DNA of 64,000 nucleotides from Adiantum capillus-veneris (lineage: Eukaryota; Streptophyta; Polypodiopsida; Polypodiales; Pteridaceae): assembly GCA_014529385.2 (NCBI GenBank), contig CM043954.1:8435806-8499805 (forward strand). The letters are read 5' to 3'. The notes below the pieces were generated by a model that had not been told where the DNA came from, did no database searches, and was given only the letters and a program-made list of their open reading frames with translations. The translations under genes and the position numbers were made by a program. This document shows, piece by piece, positions 1 through 10,262 of this stretch (positions are counted from its first letter, which is position 1; each line of letters opens with the position of its first letter).

Positions 1-181
1 AAAGCAGAGCCGACTCCAAAAAAAGCACAAATGAACAAAGATGATGGAGCAAATTTTCCAAGTTCAATGTCAAATGTTCAACAAATGCAAGATCAAGAGA
101 AGAAGGAAGAAGATAGACTGTCTCCTACGATGATCAAATTCACCATATGCAGAGAAATATGATTCAAAATCGCATGTTCAG

Positions 182-417
182 TTGTGATAGATCCAAAAAC
201 GACAAAGAATCTAATGTCTTATGAAATGTGGATAATAATGAGAAAGCCGCCAATGACCGAGCTAAAGGAGATAGTGTACACAAGTTAAAAAATATCGATT
301 CCTAGCTTTGACGTAGCAGAAGTCATACTAAAATTGAGTATTGGGGAATACAAGGATACATTCTATATAATCAACTTCCATCACATCAAGGAGAGTCTAG
401 TCCTAACAAAAGGCTAA
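182..417 (+). pseudogene. Remnant retroviral-type aspartic protease (element A)
   Basis: Translation of this frame reads VVIDPKTTKNLMSYEMW and continues through two in-frame stops to GEYKDTFYIINFHHIKESL. The layout (VID-x-x-x-T-x-N-L-M-S, then a hydrophobic strand and a GEY-DTF segment) resembles the retropepsin of Gypsy-type elements. The catalytic D-S/T-G triplet appears to be replaced by D-P-K, and there are stops, so it cannot be active. The resemblance is by eye only. Confidence 0.35.
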
Positions 418-1246
418 AGAAATATCTTCTTTCAACAACAACCAAAAGCTTTGACAACGACAACAATAACAATCCATGAAGCTTATTAAATCTATGCGGA
501 GAAGAAATTCCCACCCATAGCAAAAAAATGTAAAGCTAAGGTAAATACTGAAGAAGATCAACCTCGCAAGACGACTTTACCTTCAACAAACCTCCATCAA
601 ACTTCCCGCGAAGCTTCTACATCAAAAGCCAAATCATCAACAATGCAACGGAGATCAAAGAAAAAAGTCTATCGACCAAAGTTTCCATCACAAAAAAACA
701 TCCAAAAGAAGCCAAAAAGAATAAACCAAGTGTTAGTATCCAAGGAGTACATCAACGTCAACGACCTAGTTTGGATACATCAAGCATGCTAAAGTAACAG
801 CCTTGATCTACTCACCTCAAGAAGGAAGTTCTACAAGGAGCAAGCCGAGCCATCAACAAAAGACCAACAACTCAAGAAAGAGTAAAACAAACCGCAAAAG
901 GCATCAAAAGAGACATGCAAAGTAACAAGCAATGCGACACGTATGGGTGCCAAAGTCAGACCTCAGCCAAGCTACACAGCGCAAACAGGTGCAGCAATGG
1001 ATGATTCCAATCAAGCTACTCAAAGCACAAGGATTTTATGAAGGTAACACTCAAATATGGCTACCAAAAATTGTAGCTCAATTTGGAACAACCAAGAGAA
1101 ATCATGCAGCACAAGCTTCTACCCAAAGGCAAGCAATGACAACCAAGAGCCCACAAAAGCCAGCCACAATCAAGGGTGCTAAGACCTTGAGATGGGTACT
1201 TCATCTTCAACTACAAAATTAAGGATTTTAGTGTCCATCAAGTCAT

Positions 1247-1251
1247 CAAGC
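1247..1251. repeat. Target-site duplication of Copia-1, left copy (CAAGC)
   Basis: The five bases CAAGC immediately before the left LTR are repeated exactly at 6737-6741 after the right LTR. This proves a single insertion event into element A. Confidence 0.9.
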
Positions 1252-1443
1252 TGAAGGAGTACGAGCGGAAGTGCGACGCGAGAGAGAGTGCGAGAAGAAG
1301 AGCACGACGATATGGTGAACTTGCTCTACTGTAATGTGTAGAGCATCGTTAGTTCTTATTAGGTTTTTACAAAAGAATATGTGTACATACCTGGCGGCCC
1401 GCCCACTTACCTGGGCGACCACATTGGGCTTTATACCCCAACA
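1252..1443 (-). repeat. Copia-1 3' LTR (192 bp)
   Basis: Begins TGAAGGAGTACG and ends TACCCCAACA on the plus strand, matching the copy at 6545-6736. On the element strand the LTR opens TGTTGGGGTATAAAGCCC, so a TATA box sits almost at its 5' edge. Confidence 0.92.
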
Positions 1444-1452
1444 ACCTCCCAC
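1444..1452 (-). other. Copia-1 polypurine tract
   Basis: On the element strand GTGGGAGGT directly abuts the 3' LTR, the position and composition expected for the plus-strand primer. Confidence 0.75.
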
Positions 1453-1532
1453 TTAAAGTCCAATGTGGTACTTTAAGTGTGAGAGAAGCTACTATACAAG
1501 CTAATATACAAGAGATGTAGAGAAGTGATGTA

Positions 1533-2980
1533 CTACCCTACACCTAACTGCTTGCGAAAATGCGCAAAGCTCTCTGAGGGAAGTCCTTTTGTAAGTAGAT
1601 CAGCAGGATTTTCTGTGGTGTGAACTTTGACAAGCTGAAGTTGCTTATCCTCGAGCATTTCCCTGATGAAATGATACTTCACATCCACATGCTTTGTCTT
1701 TGAGTGATAAATTGGATTGCGAGCCAATTGTATAGCACTTTGACTATCACAATATAACAGAGGCATCTCTTCTTTGATTCCCAAATCTGTTACTAGTCGA
1801 TTAAGCCAAATTGATTCTTTGCATGCCTCTGATGCTGCAACATATTCAGCCTCTGTAGTAGACTGAGTAACACAATCTTGTAATCTAGGACGCCATGATA
1901 CTGCTCCACCAGCCAATGTAAAGACATACCCTTACGTAGACCTTCGGTTGTCTAAGTCACCTGCATAATCTGAGTCTGTAAAACCCTTTACACTTAGCTC
2001 CTGACTCCCATAGCATATACGCATACTCTTTGTAGCTTTCAGGTATCTCAATATTCCTTTCACTGCCTCCCAATGTTTCTTGCCTGGGTTTGACATGTAT
2101 CAACTTACTACTCCCACTGCAAATGCAATGTCTGGGCGAGTAGCAATCATTGCATACATCAAACTACCCACTGCAGACGCATATGGAATCTTATCCATTT
2201 CAGCCTGTTCTTCCTCAGACACAGGACAATCTTGTTTGCTAAGTTTCACATATGGTGGCAATGGAACACTCAGTGCCTTTCCCTTCTCCATATTGAAACG
2301 TTGCAAAACCTTGTCAATATACTCTGTTTGAGATAACCAAATCAACTTCTTTGATCTGTCTCTCTCAATGCGCATACCAAGTATATGACTTGCCTCACCC
2401 ATGTCTTTCATGTCAAACGATTTTGCCATCTTTGACTTCAAATCTGAAATTTCTTCCAAGTGCTTGCCAGCAATCAACATGTCATCCACATACAAAATAA
2501 GGATCAACCAACTACCATCCTTAGCCTTCTTTGTATATAGACAGTGATCGAACTCACTACATTTGTAGCCTTGAGAAAGCATAAACTTGTGGAATTTATG
2601 GTACCATGCTCTCGGTGATTGTTTTAAGCCATAAAGACTCTTTAACAACTGGCATACCCAATCTTCCTTGCCTTTCTCAACAAACCCTTCTGGCTGCTGC
2701 ATGTAAATTTCCACATCTAAATCACCATGCAAGAACGTTGTCTTGACATCCATTTGGTGCAACACCAAATCTAATATGGCAACCAATGCAAGAAAGCATC
2801 TCAATGTAGTCATCTTGACCACCGGAGAGAAGACTTCATCAAAGTCAATGCCTTGTTCTTGCTTAAAGCCCTTGGCAACAAGCCTTGCTTTGTACTTTGG
2901 CTGACTATCATGAGCGGTTATCTTATACCTGTAAACCCATTTACAAGGTAAAGCCTTTTTGCCCTGTGGTAATTTAACTA
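1533..2980 (-). pseudogene. Copia-1 reverse transcriptase and RNase H (broken)
   Basis: The 240-codon reverse-transcriptase segment (2100-2822) contains the Copia hallmarks QMDVKTTFLHGDL, SLYGLKQSPRAWY and the catalytic LYVDDMLIAG. RNase H follows (1533-1916) with STTEAEYVAASEA, DSQSAIQLARNP and KTKHVDVKYHFIRE, ending near PADLLTKGL. In-frame stops interrupt it: a TGA after AVGVVS, where related elements have Arg (CGA to TGA), a TAA after DNRRST, and a TGA replacing Trp in the NKTWK motif near 2985. The catalytic residues themselves are intact. It copies the element RNA into DNA in virus-like particles; this copy cannot make a full-length protein. Confidence 0.88.
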
Positions 2981-2984
2981 GCTT

Positions 2985-4230
2985 TCATGTCTTGTTTTTA
3001 TGCAGAGCTGTCATCTCTGACTGCATGGCCAATTGCCAATTCTTGGAGTCCTTCATTTGCACTGCTTCCTTGTAACATGAAGGCTCATTGCAATCAGTCA
3101 ACATGACATAGTTCATAGATGGAACAAACCTATCAGGAGGTCGCGTGACACGTCCAGATCTACGCACAATAGGTGGCTCAGGCTCAGCCACAACCTGTGG
3201 TTCCACTCTATCCTATCCTTGCTCCTCTTGAGCCCTGACATTTTGTCTTGCACGTGCAGGTCCATCTTCTTGGAACTCTCCTCAACCTTCTCTGGTTTAG
3301 AATGATATTTGGATTCATTAAAGTGAACATCATTGCTGCGGACAACCTTTCTGGATTTGGGATCCCAAAGTCTGTACCCCATCTCACCAGAATTACCATA
3401 TCCTAGAAAGATGCACTTTCTACTCTTTGGCTCAAGTTTGTTCCTAAATTCCTTTGGAACGTGAGTATATGCCTCACAGCCAAAGACTCTGAGATGCTTG
3501 TATGAGGGCATTTTGCCTGACCATACCATCTCTGGCACTCAATCCTTCTGCAAAACCTTGCTAGGAGATCTATTTACAAGATGAACAACTGTTGATACAG
3601 CTTCAGCCCAAAACCCATTTGGCAGCTGTGCATTAGACACATACTTCTGACCTTCTCTTGTATGGTCCTATTCATCCTCTCAGCAACACCATTTTGAGGA
3701 GGATTATAAGGAGCAGTAAGTTCATGTTTTATACCTTTTGACTCACAAAAGTCCTGAAAGGCCTTTGAAACATACTCTCCACCATTGTCAGTGCGTAAGC
3801 ATTTAAGCTTCTTGCCACTCTGATTCTCCACAAGTGTCACAAACGTTTTGAAAACACTAAACGCTTCATCCTTGTGCTTGAGAAAGTAAACCCATACTTT
3901 CCTCGAGTAATCATCTATAAATGTCATAAAGCAAGAAGTTCCCCCTAGAGATAGGTTAGGCATAGGTCCACACAAATCACTATGAACAAGTGACAATTGT
4001 GTATCTCTTCTATTGCTTCTATGCTTATGTGGCTGCTGTGTTTGCTTACCATACAGACAATGTTCACAGAATTCAAAATCATTAAATGAAAAGCCAGGCA
4101 AATAACCAGAACGAGACAAGATTTCCATTCCCTTCTTGGACATATGTCCTAACCGGCTATGCCACAAAGAAACGTTCGGCTGCTCGGTTACATTGATTAC
4201 ATTTTTAGAGACATTTGATACATAAATCAT
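2985..4230 (-). pseudogene. Copia-1 integrase (broken)
   Basis: The zinc-binding (GAG_pre-integrase) motif is visible as WHSRLGHMSKKG with CEHCLYGKQ downstream. The DDE core follows with VHSDLCGPM, LRTDNGGEYVS and NGVAERMNRT, so the three catalytic acidic residues remain. A C-terminal part with YKHLRVFGCEAY and the CIFLGY motif is separated by a stop near 3540. Basic and acidic linker sequence leads toward reverse transcriptase. The N-terminus overlaps the end of the gag-protease frame by 26 bases in another frame, which marks a frameshift. Confidence 0.87.
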
Positions 4231-5503
4231 GTAAAGTCCTCCTGGAGGACTTTACTCCATGTGCTACTGTCATAGAACCCTTGGATATCTTCCACATGTT
4301 CTGTCCAAAAGTGGTGACGTAGCCAGCATCATCAACTAAACCTGTGCTGATCAAGCTCTTTGTAATTGCGGGAACATATCTCACATTCTTCAGCGTGAAA
4401 GAAGAGCCATTCTGAAACTTCAATTGAACATCTCCAACACCTAAGATCTCACATGTCTGCCCATTGCCTAGCCGAACATGATCTTTAGTGGTCACATAAG
4501 AGGTAAACCACTCCTTGTTTGGAGACACATGAAGTGATGCCCCTGAGTCTATAATCGAGTCACTCAGTGCATTTCCATCAGATGCTGTAAGAAGAGCTGA
4601 GTCTATTGTATTCTTCAAGAAGTAGATGTCTCCTGACACTAGACTGTCATCCTCTGCAACAGTGTTTGTCACATTTATTTCTTGAATCTTCACTGAGGAC
4701 TTGTTCTTCTCACCATGGTCTTCAGCTTTCTCTTTGCCTTTTTCTGCTTTCCATTCTCTGCAGTCTCTTTTCATGTGACCCTTCTTGCCACAATGGTAGC
4801 ATTCTATGTCACTCTTGCCTTTAGCACTGCGGGACTTGCTACGAGACTGATTCCTCTTTCCACCTTTGTACTTTTCTTTGGTCCTTCCCCTGACAACTAA
4901 GGCTGTTCCTTTGCCTTTGTCCATTGTCTTTCTATTGGTTTCTTCAGTAAGCAGACTTCCTTCTACACCTGCTATGTTCAAACCATCTGGAGGTGCTGAA
5001 TTACTCAAAGTTGTGCGAAAAGTGTCCCAACTTTTCGGCAATGTGATCAACAGGAACATAGCTCTAACAGGTTCATCAAACTTGACACCTTGAGCTGACA
5101 ACTGACTATAGATTGTGTTGAATTCATTCAGATGATTGGACATAGGTGTCCCTTCTTTCATCTTCAAGTCAACAAGCTTCTTAAGCCAGTATACGTGTGA
5201 AGCTGCACTCTGCTTCTCATAAAGATCACTCAGCTTTAACCATGCTTGATAAGCCGACATCTCGTCTGCTACATTGAAGTAAACGCTTTCTGCCAAAGTC
5301 AGCATAATGGTAGAAAGTGCCAATTCATCCATTTCGCTCCATTCATCTTCATCCATATCTTCTGGTTTTATCCCCTTGAGCTTTATAGGTTTTATCTGCT
5401 TCTTTTGTACCAACACGTGCCAAATCTGCTTCTTCCACAATGGGAAATTGGCTCCATCCAGCTTCTTGATATTGTAAAGAGCAGTGTCCTGTGATCTAGC
5501 CAT
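4205..5503 (-). CDS. Copia-1 gag and protease (432 codons, open)
   Basis: Starts MARSQDTALYNIKKLDG, a typical Copia gag start, followed by the gag helical domain (about residues 10-190), a basic stretch, a CCHC zinc knuckle CYHCGKKGHMKRDC (about 235-248) and the protease active site IIDSGASLHVS (about 318-328). It is open across both domains. Gag packages the element RNA; the protease would process the polyprotein. The frame is lost just after the protease, so this copy would give only a truncated gag-protease. Confidence 0.9.
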   Translation of the reverse strand: MARSQDTALYNIKKLDGANFPLWKKQIWHVLVQKKQIKPIKLKGIKPEDMDEDEWSEMDELALSTIMLTLAESVYFNVADEMSAYQAWLKLSDLYEKQSAASHVYWLKKLVDLKMKEGTPMSNHLNEFNTIYSQLSAQGVKFDEPVRAMFLLITLPKSWDTFRTTLSNSAPPDGLNIAGVEGSLLTEETNRKTMDKGKGTALVVRGRTKEKYKGGKRNQSRSKSRSAKGKSDIECYHCGKKGHMKRDCREWKAEKGKEKAEDHGEKNKSSVKIQEINVTNTVAEDDSLVSGDIYFLKNTIDSALLTASDGNALSDSIIDSGASLHVSPNKEWFTSYVTTKDHVRLGNGQTCEILGVGDVQLKFQNGSSFTLKNVRYVPAITKSLISTGLVDDAGYVTTFGQNMWKISKGSMTVAHGVKSSRRTLHDLCIKCL

Positions 5504-6530
5504 AGCTACGCTTCACAGTAGTTTACTTTCCTGGGAAAAATTCGGCAAAGTTTCCCCTGTAAACTGACCTCTGAACCAATATCAACCTATCAAATGAACC
5601 AAGAAAGCTTCAGATTCTGCAGAAATTTTGGCAGAGTCTCCTTTGTAAAATGGCTCTGGTGTACTAAAAAAAGACCAAAAAACAGCTCAAAAAACCACTG
5701 TCTCTCTAACACTGTAAGTTGTGGGTAAACCTGTCCTGCACCTGTACTGTCTCTGACTGTCCTATCACTGTCGTGTAAGCATAGACTGCGACAATGCCTC
5801 AACGGCAGTAAAGCAAAGATGCAATCCCAATTGTCTAACTCACAGTCAATACATCCTAGCTGCCTATCTAAGGGTGCTTGAGGGATCGCTCCAAGACCTG
5901 TATCACCGAAAGGATCTCAACATTCGAGAATCCCCCAGCTCAATAAAACCTCACTCGACCCTCAACAAAGGTTGCAGTAAATCTGATAGTACATAGACTT
6001 CCCACAAAGTCATACATAAACAAATTTCCCACTGTATGCTGTAACCGCTGCGGCGGTTGTTTGCTGCGTGACTCACAGCCAACAAACCCTCAACAAACAT
6101 ACATCATCTCTGACAATACATCCCATGTGGAAGTACCTGCAATGTCAGGATGAAATCTGGAATATCAAGCAGCAAACACAAGCTACCTGATGAACTAGTG
6201 GATGTCGCCTACAGACTGTGTGTAGATGCGCCCGTGTCGTATGTGACACGCCTCCAAGAACTGTGAGCCGTCCTTCGATGTGTAGACAACCACAAATCAA
6301 CACTCTGGGAGTGTCGTTATCCTCAGCACCTGCAGTCATAGGCCGAAAACCCCAAATTTGTAGAGTCGGATCTGCACCCGCTGAGACCACGTAGTCGAAA
6401 ATGGCCTGCGCAGAACTTTGTCGAAGCCGAACGGTGACCGAACGGGGCCGTGTCTTTGCCTGTCGAATTTCACTCCAATCTGAGCTGGGGACTCTAGCCT
6501 CCTGCAGTGCTGCCCCGAGCCTCGATCTGA
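5504..6530 (-). other. Copia-1 long 5' leader (about 1 kb)
   Basis: No convincing coding sequence lies between gag and the primer-binding site; short open stretches look like chance. Two features stand out. At 5899-5948 there is a block nearly identical to part of the Gypsy-2 leader at 26713-26762. At 5531-5540 (element strand) TTTTTCCCAG forms a good splice-acceptor sequence 28 bases before the gag start. With a CAG/GTAAGT donor in the LTR, most of the leader could be an intron. Confidence 0.6.
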
Positions 6531-6542
6531 GCTCTGATACCA
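6531..6542 (-). other. Copia-1 primer-binding site (tRNA-Met)
   Basis: TGGTATCAGAGC on the element strand, two bases from the 5' LTR, complementary to the 3' end of plant initiator tRNA-Met. Confidence 0.9.
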
Positions 6543-6544
6543 GT

Positions 6545-6736
6545 TGAAGGAGTACGAGCGGAAGTGCGACGCGAGAGAGAGTGCGAGAAGAAGAGCACGA
6601 CTATATGGTGAACTCGCTCTACTGTAATGTGTAGAGCATAGTGAGTTCTTATTAGGTTTTTACAAAAGAATATATGTACATACCTGGCGGCTCGCCCACT
6701 TACCTGGGCGACCACATTGGGCTTTATACCCCAACA
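6545..6736 (-). repeat. Copia-1 5' LTR (192 bp)
   Basis: Matches the left LTR with about seven substitutions. On the element strand it carries TATAAAG within about 15 bases of its 5' end. About 20 bases downstream of that lies GCCCAG/GTAAGT (donor at 6703), an excellent splice-donor match. Confidence 0.92.
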
Positions 6737-6741
6737 CAAGC

Positions 6742-7339
6742 AAAAGAAGCAAATGCAAAAGACGATCACATAAGGACCAAAGACAAGGTGGATTCCAAAA
6801 TCGCTAGTGGAAACTCAATCACAAAGAACCAACACCTATCAACAATTGCTTCTCATTAGAATTAACGCAAAGGCTACATCCATCCCTACAAGAAGCTGAA
6901 GGACTTGTTTCATAAACCACTGACAATATATGACAAGCAAGTCAAGAGAAGCCAAATATGCCAACCTAATGGACAAAATGGTGGCATACATAGACCAACA
7001 CTATGAAAGAGGCCTAAATTTCAGAACTTATGGAATTGGGTTTTTGATCTTGAACAAGTAAGTCCAAGTCGCCATTAAAAATACATGGCATAAAAGTCAT
7101 AGTCGGGTAGCTAAGCCACTAAATGAGCAAGGTGTTAGTCCTAAAGCTTCAAGTAATATCTTTTGTGGTCTAAGCGTCTTAGCTAGTCTAGGTACTACTC
7201 AAGCGGAAAGAGTTAAGCATAATTACGTTGTGTCACTCATGCAAGTATAGGTGGACTTAAGAGTCGAAGTCTATGTAATTTATTTCTGGTGAAGTGAAGG
7301 AGGAAGTCCAAAAGACACTCACGCACTGAGCATGATGAG
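6742..7339 (+). mobile_element. Element A, internal fragment 2
   Basis: Continuation of element A between the Copia-1 and Gypsy-1 insertions. It is A-rich and full of stops in all frames. Open stretches exist (for example around 7090-7250, plus strand) but I recognise no domain. Confidence 0.5.
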
Positions 7340-7344
7340 GTATG
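7340..7344. repeat. Target-site duplication of Gypsy-1, left copy (GTATG)
   Basis: GTATG directly before the left LTR is repeated at 18310-18314 directly after the right LTR, fixing both ends of Gypsy-1. Confidence 0.92.
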
Positions 7345-8019
7345 TGTGAGGTCCCTGCCCCTTTTTGAGAGGAGCGGAGTACCTTTGATAGGTCTCCAAT
7401 CCTGAGAAGGAAAAACCAACGGACATTGCCTTAGCCTCTACGTAGCCACGGGCATGAACCGTTAGTGAAGGATTGGTCCTATCTCGCTATGGCGGAGCGT
7501 GACCACCATAACCCTATCTAAAAACTATCTGTAATCAATTATACCTAAAAGTATAAATCTTAGAGTGACCAACCTGTGCGCTTTTTTCTCCATGTTTCAG
7601 AAGCACGGCCGCCAAGGTTTGTCTCTTTAAAAAATTTATGACTAATAAAAAAAAATTCTAGCGTTGGAAAGTTACCCGACTCATTGGGTCCACCCGTCCA
7701 CAGAATGATACCGTCGGGGTATCATTCTCCCACTTTCCACACCACACTCACCCTTCTTTTGTTATTTAATTACTACCACACTGTTTAAACATACATGTTC
7801 CTTTACTTTATTTATGATACTGGTTCGTTAAAACAGCCCTTCAAACAGTATTACAAACAATAGTCAAACAAGAAGTCGTCCAATTTTAAACCAACAACCC
7901 TTGGATTAGGTTTACTCAAGAATCTCTACTGACGCTATTATGTCCGATCGGTATATACATTATTTATAAAAACCCTTGTCCTCATGAGCGTCCCATACCG
8001 CTCGACAAGTACTCATTGT

Positions 8020-8207
8020 GCTAATCTGGACGTACTCCCGTCACAGCAACAACGGTGCCAATCTGGGCGTCATCCTCACGCCACGGCAAAACAAAACTGC
8101 AGTATCCAGCTGGGCTAATCTGGGTGTACTTCCACCACAGCATCAGTGGTGCCATCCTGGGCGTCATCTCACGCCTCGGCAACTGCCACATAATACCAGC
8201 GCTAATA
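8020..8207. repeat. Two-copy 94-bp repeat inside the Gypsy-1 LTR
   Basis: GCTAATCTGG...GTACT...CATCCTCACGCC... is followed 94 bp later by a diverged second copy (from 8114). The same pair is present in the other LTR at about 16005-16192, so the duplication predates insertion. Confidence 0.7.
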
Positions 8208-8989
8208 AGTAGAGAGACTTGAGAGAAACCATACCGAAGGTTTTGGACAAATATTCTTTCCTATAGCAACCAGTTTAACCAGACAATCTTTCCTACTTGT
8301 CAAACATATGACGAGTTTCTTGGGGTTAAGACCCGTGGTTTCGGTCCGTGTTTTCTTTTCATAAGGTAAATAATATATTCCTATGGTCTCGCATATGCAA
8401 TGATGCATAATTTGAAACTGCAATACTAACCTGTACCATAGCTCCGATTGGTCCGATTGGTGGAGACATAGCATGTTCCGCGGGAGTTCCCCCGTTACTT
8501 GTACCGGCTTCATGGTCATTAGCGCCTTGGGTTCGAGCACGCTTTGGAGCCATTTTTTTGGACTACACTTATGTTATACACTTAGAACTTTAAATTGGTC
8601 AATTTCCCTAGTAATCTCCTTGTTTTCAAAGAGAGTCTGTAATTTGAACCCTCGCCAACTCGGATTCACACTTAGTGTTGTTGTTTTACATCTAATTTCT
8701 ATACATCAAATATTTGCTAATCGTAATTAATTAAAAATTAAATGTGTAAACTATGAGTGAAAGTTTAGGAATGCATTACTTTTATGCTGCACATTTCTAA
8801 TCCACTTCTAACTTCAATTTCTATACTTTAACTAAATCAATTTTTAGTATTATTCAAAATTCTATTTAACCTAATTGACAATAACATTGGTGAATGAGAA
8901 TTTCATCATGTATAATAAGAGTATGATGAGTTCTCTTATGTATTATCTTTCAATTAACAATATATAAGTTAATAGTGAAGATGTACTAA

Positions 8990-9490
8990 CTAGAGAGAGT
9001 AGGTATACTTAGAGAGATTAGAGTAAGAGAAAACATACACACACATCTTTTCTAAAGTTAATTGAATCTTACTATCCATTAGAAAGATTAGAGTAAAAGA
9101 GAACACACACACATACTTTTCTAAAGCTAATTGAATCTCACCAATCTATTAGAGAGATTAGAGTAAAAGATAACACACACACACACACACACATATCCTT
9201 CTTAAAGCTAATTGAATTTTACTAATCTATTAGAAGATTAGAGTAATAATAGATAGCACACACACACACATAACTAATTGAATCTTACTAATCTATTAGA
9301 GAGATTAGAGTAAGAGATAGCACACACACACACACACACACACACATGGCTAATTGAATCTTACTAATCTATTAGAGAGATTAGAGTAAGAGATAGCACA
9401 CATACACATAGCTAATTGAATCTTACTAATCTATTAGAGAGATTAGAGTAAGAGATAGCACACTTACATCATTCCTAAAGTTAATTGAAT
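8990..9490. repeat. CA-rich minisatellite in Gypsy-1 3' LTR (about 7 units)
   Basis: Units of 62-90 bp each hold a variable (CA)n run, then CTAATTGAATCTTACTAATCT and ATTAGAGAGATTAGAGTAA. CTAATCT and AGATTAG within each unit are inverted repeats that could pair. Confidence 0.85.
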
Positions 9491-10233
9491 GCTTAATTAA
9501 TACGCACCTTATTAGTCCACTAGAGTTTTTTCTCTCTTAGTGGTTTGTGGACGCCTTCTCTCTACGAGAAGTGGCAGCACTTCGTGAGCGCTATAGAGGC
9601 AATCTCTATGTCTAAAGTGTGAGCATGGATGCTCTATTTATAGAAGAAAGAAAAACGTCAATTTTTTTTTCAAAAAAATTTTAATTTTTTTTTATTTTTT
9701 ATTTTTTTCCCAAAAATCATACCCGCATTTTTGGTACCCTTGTGGTACCCATGAGCTTGACCACTTTGTCATTATCATTAAAAGATAAGGCCACATAAGC
9801 CCCCCCCCTCATTAAAATTAGTCAAGAGTAGCCTCTCCTTTTTTATGTGACAGTGTGTCCCACTTTGTCCCCTCCTATGTGATCCATGTGCCTTCATTTG
9901 TCATCCTTGTGTATTCTTTTGTCTTTATAATTATTTTATTTATTTTCTTAATGATAATTTACTTTACATTTTTAAGTTAAACTTTACAGTCTTATATTAA
10001 CTTTACAATAGTAAAAGAAAATTCTACAATCAATAAATAAGTCTTGCAATAAGTTAGTTAGTGATTCATATAGCTAAACATGTCAGAATTTTGTAGCGTA
10101 AATTTTAATTTCTAAGTTTTTTCAACCTACGATTCATAATTTGAACTCGAATATCTTAAATAAGGAGTGATGGTTCAAAAAAATACAAATGCGTAATAGA
10201 ACTCGTGTGAGATTTGAAAGTAGAGACCTTACA

Positions 10234-10262
10234 ATCTCTCCAACTTAGAATTTGAGATGCCC
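10234..10262 (-). other. Gypsy-1 polypurine region
   Basis: On the element strand the short gap between the end of pol and the 3' LTR ends in GTTGGAGAGAT next to the LTR, a modest purine tract that fits the plus-strand primer. Confidence 0.5.

Larger units (their letters stand above)
1..1251 (+). mobile_element. Element A, internal fragment 1 (decayed LTR retroelement)
   Basis: This A-rich, stop-riddled sequence is the left part of the element whose 3' LTR lies at 19250-20150. It becomes continuous with 6742-7339 and then 18315-19249 once Copia-1 and Gypsy-1, each with a perfect 5-bp target duplication, are removed. Around 182-417 a protease-like reading can be followed. Near 932-1222 there is a 96-codon stretch that is basic and rich in Gln and Lys, with phrases such as RHVWVPK and NTQIWLPK that look like linker sequence of a retroelement polyprotein. 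No reverse transcriptase is visible. Its 5' LTR must lie left of the window. Superfamily is uncertain; Gypsy is favoured only by the protease-like stretch. Confidence 0.55.
1252..6736 (-). mobile_element. Copia-1: complete Ty1/Copia element with short LTRs
   Basis: The element has 192-bp LTRs at both ends (TG...CA), a tRNA-Met primer-binding site, a polypurine tract, and coding order gag, protease, integrase, reverse transcriptase, RNase H, which defines Ty1/Copia. The two LTRs differ at about seven positions, so it is not very recent. All domains are present but the reading frame is broken by stops and frameshifts. An unusually long leader of about 1 kb separates the primer-binding site from gag. 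It is inserted in element A. Confidence 0.93.
7345..10233 (-). repeat. Gypsy-1 3' LTR (2,889 bp)
   Basis: Matches 15331-18309 along its whole length. It has one fewer unit of the CA-rich tandem repeat (8990-9490) than the other LTR, explaining the 90-bp size difference. It carries its own copies of the TATA box (TATAAATA at 9635-9642, minus) and of the LTR-encoded start codon (8553). Confidence 0.95.

Noticed and set aside
8473-8730. 85-codon open stretch on the plus strand in both Gypsy-1 LTRs (also 16458-16715)
   Set aside because: Antisense to the proposed LTR exon and conserved simply because the two LTRs are near-identical.
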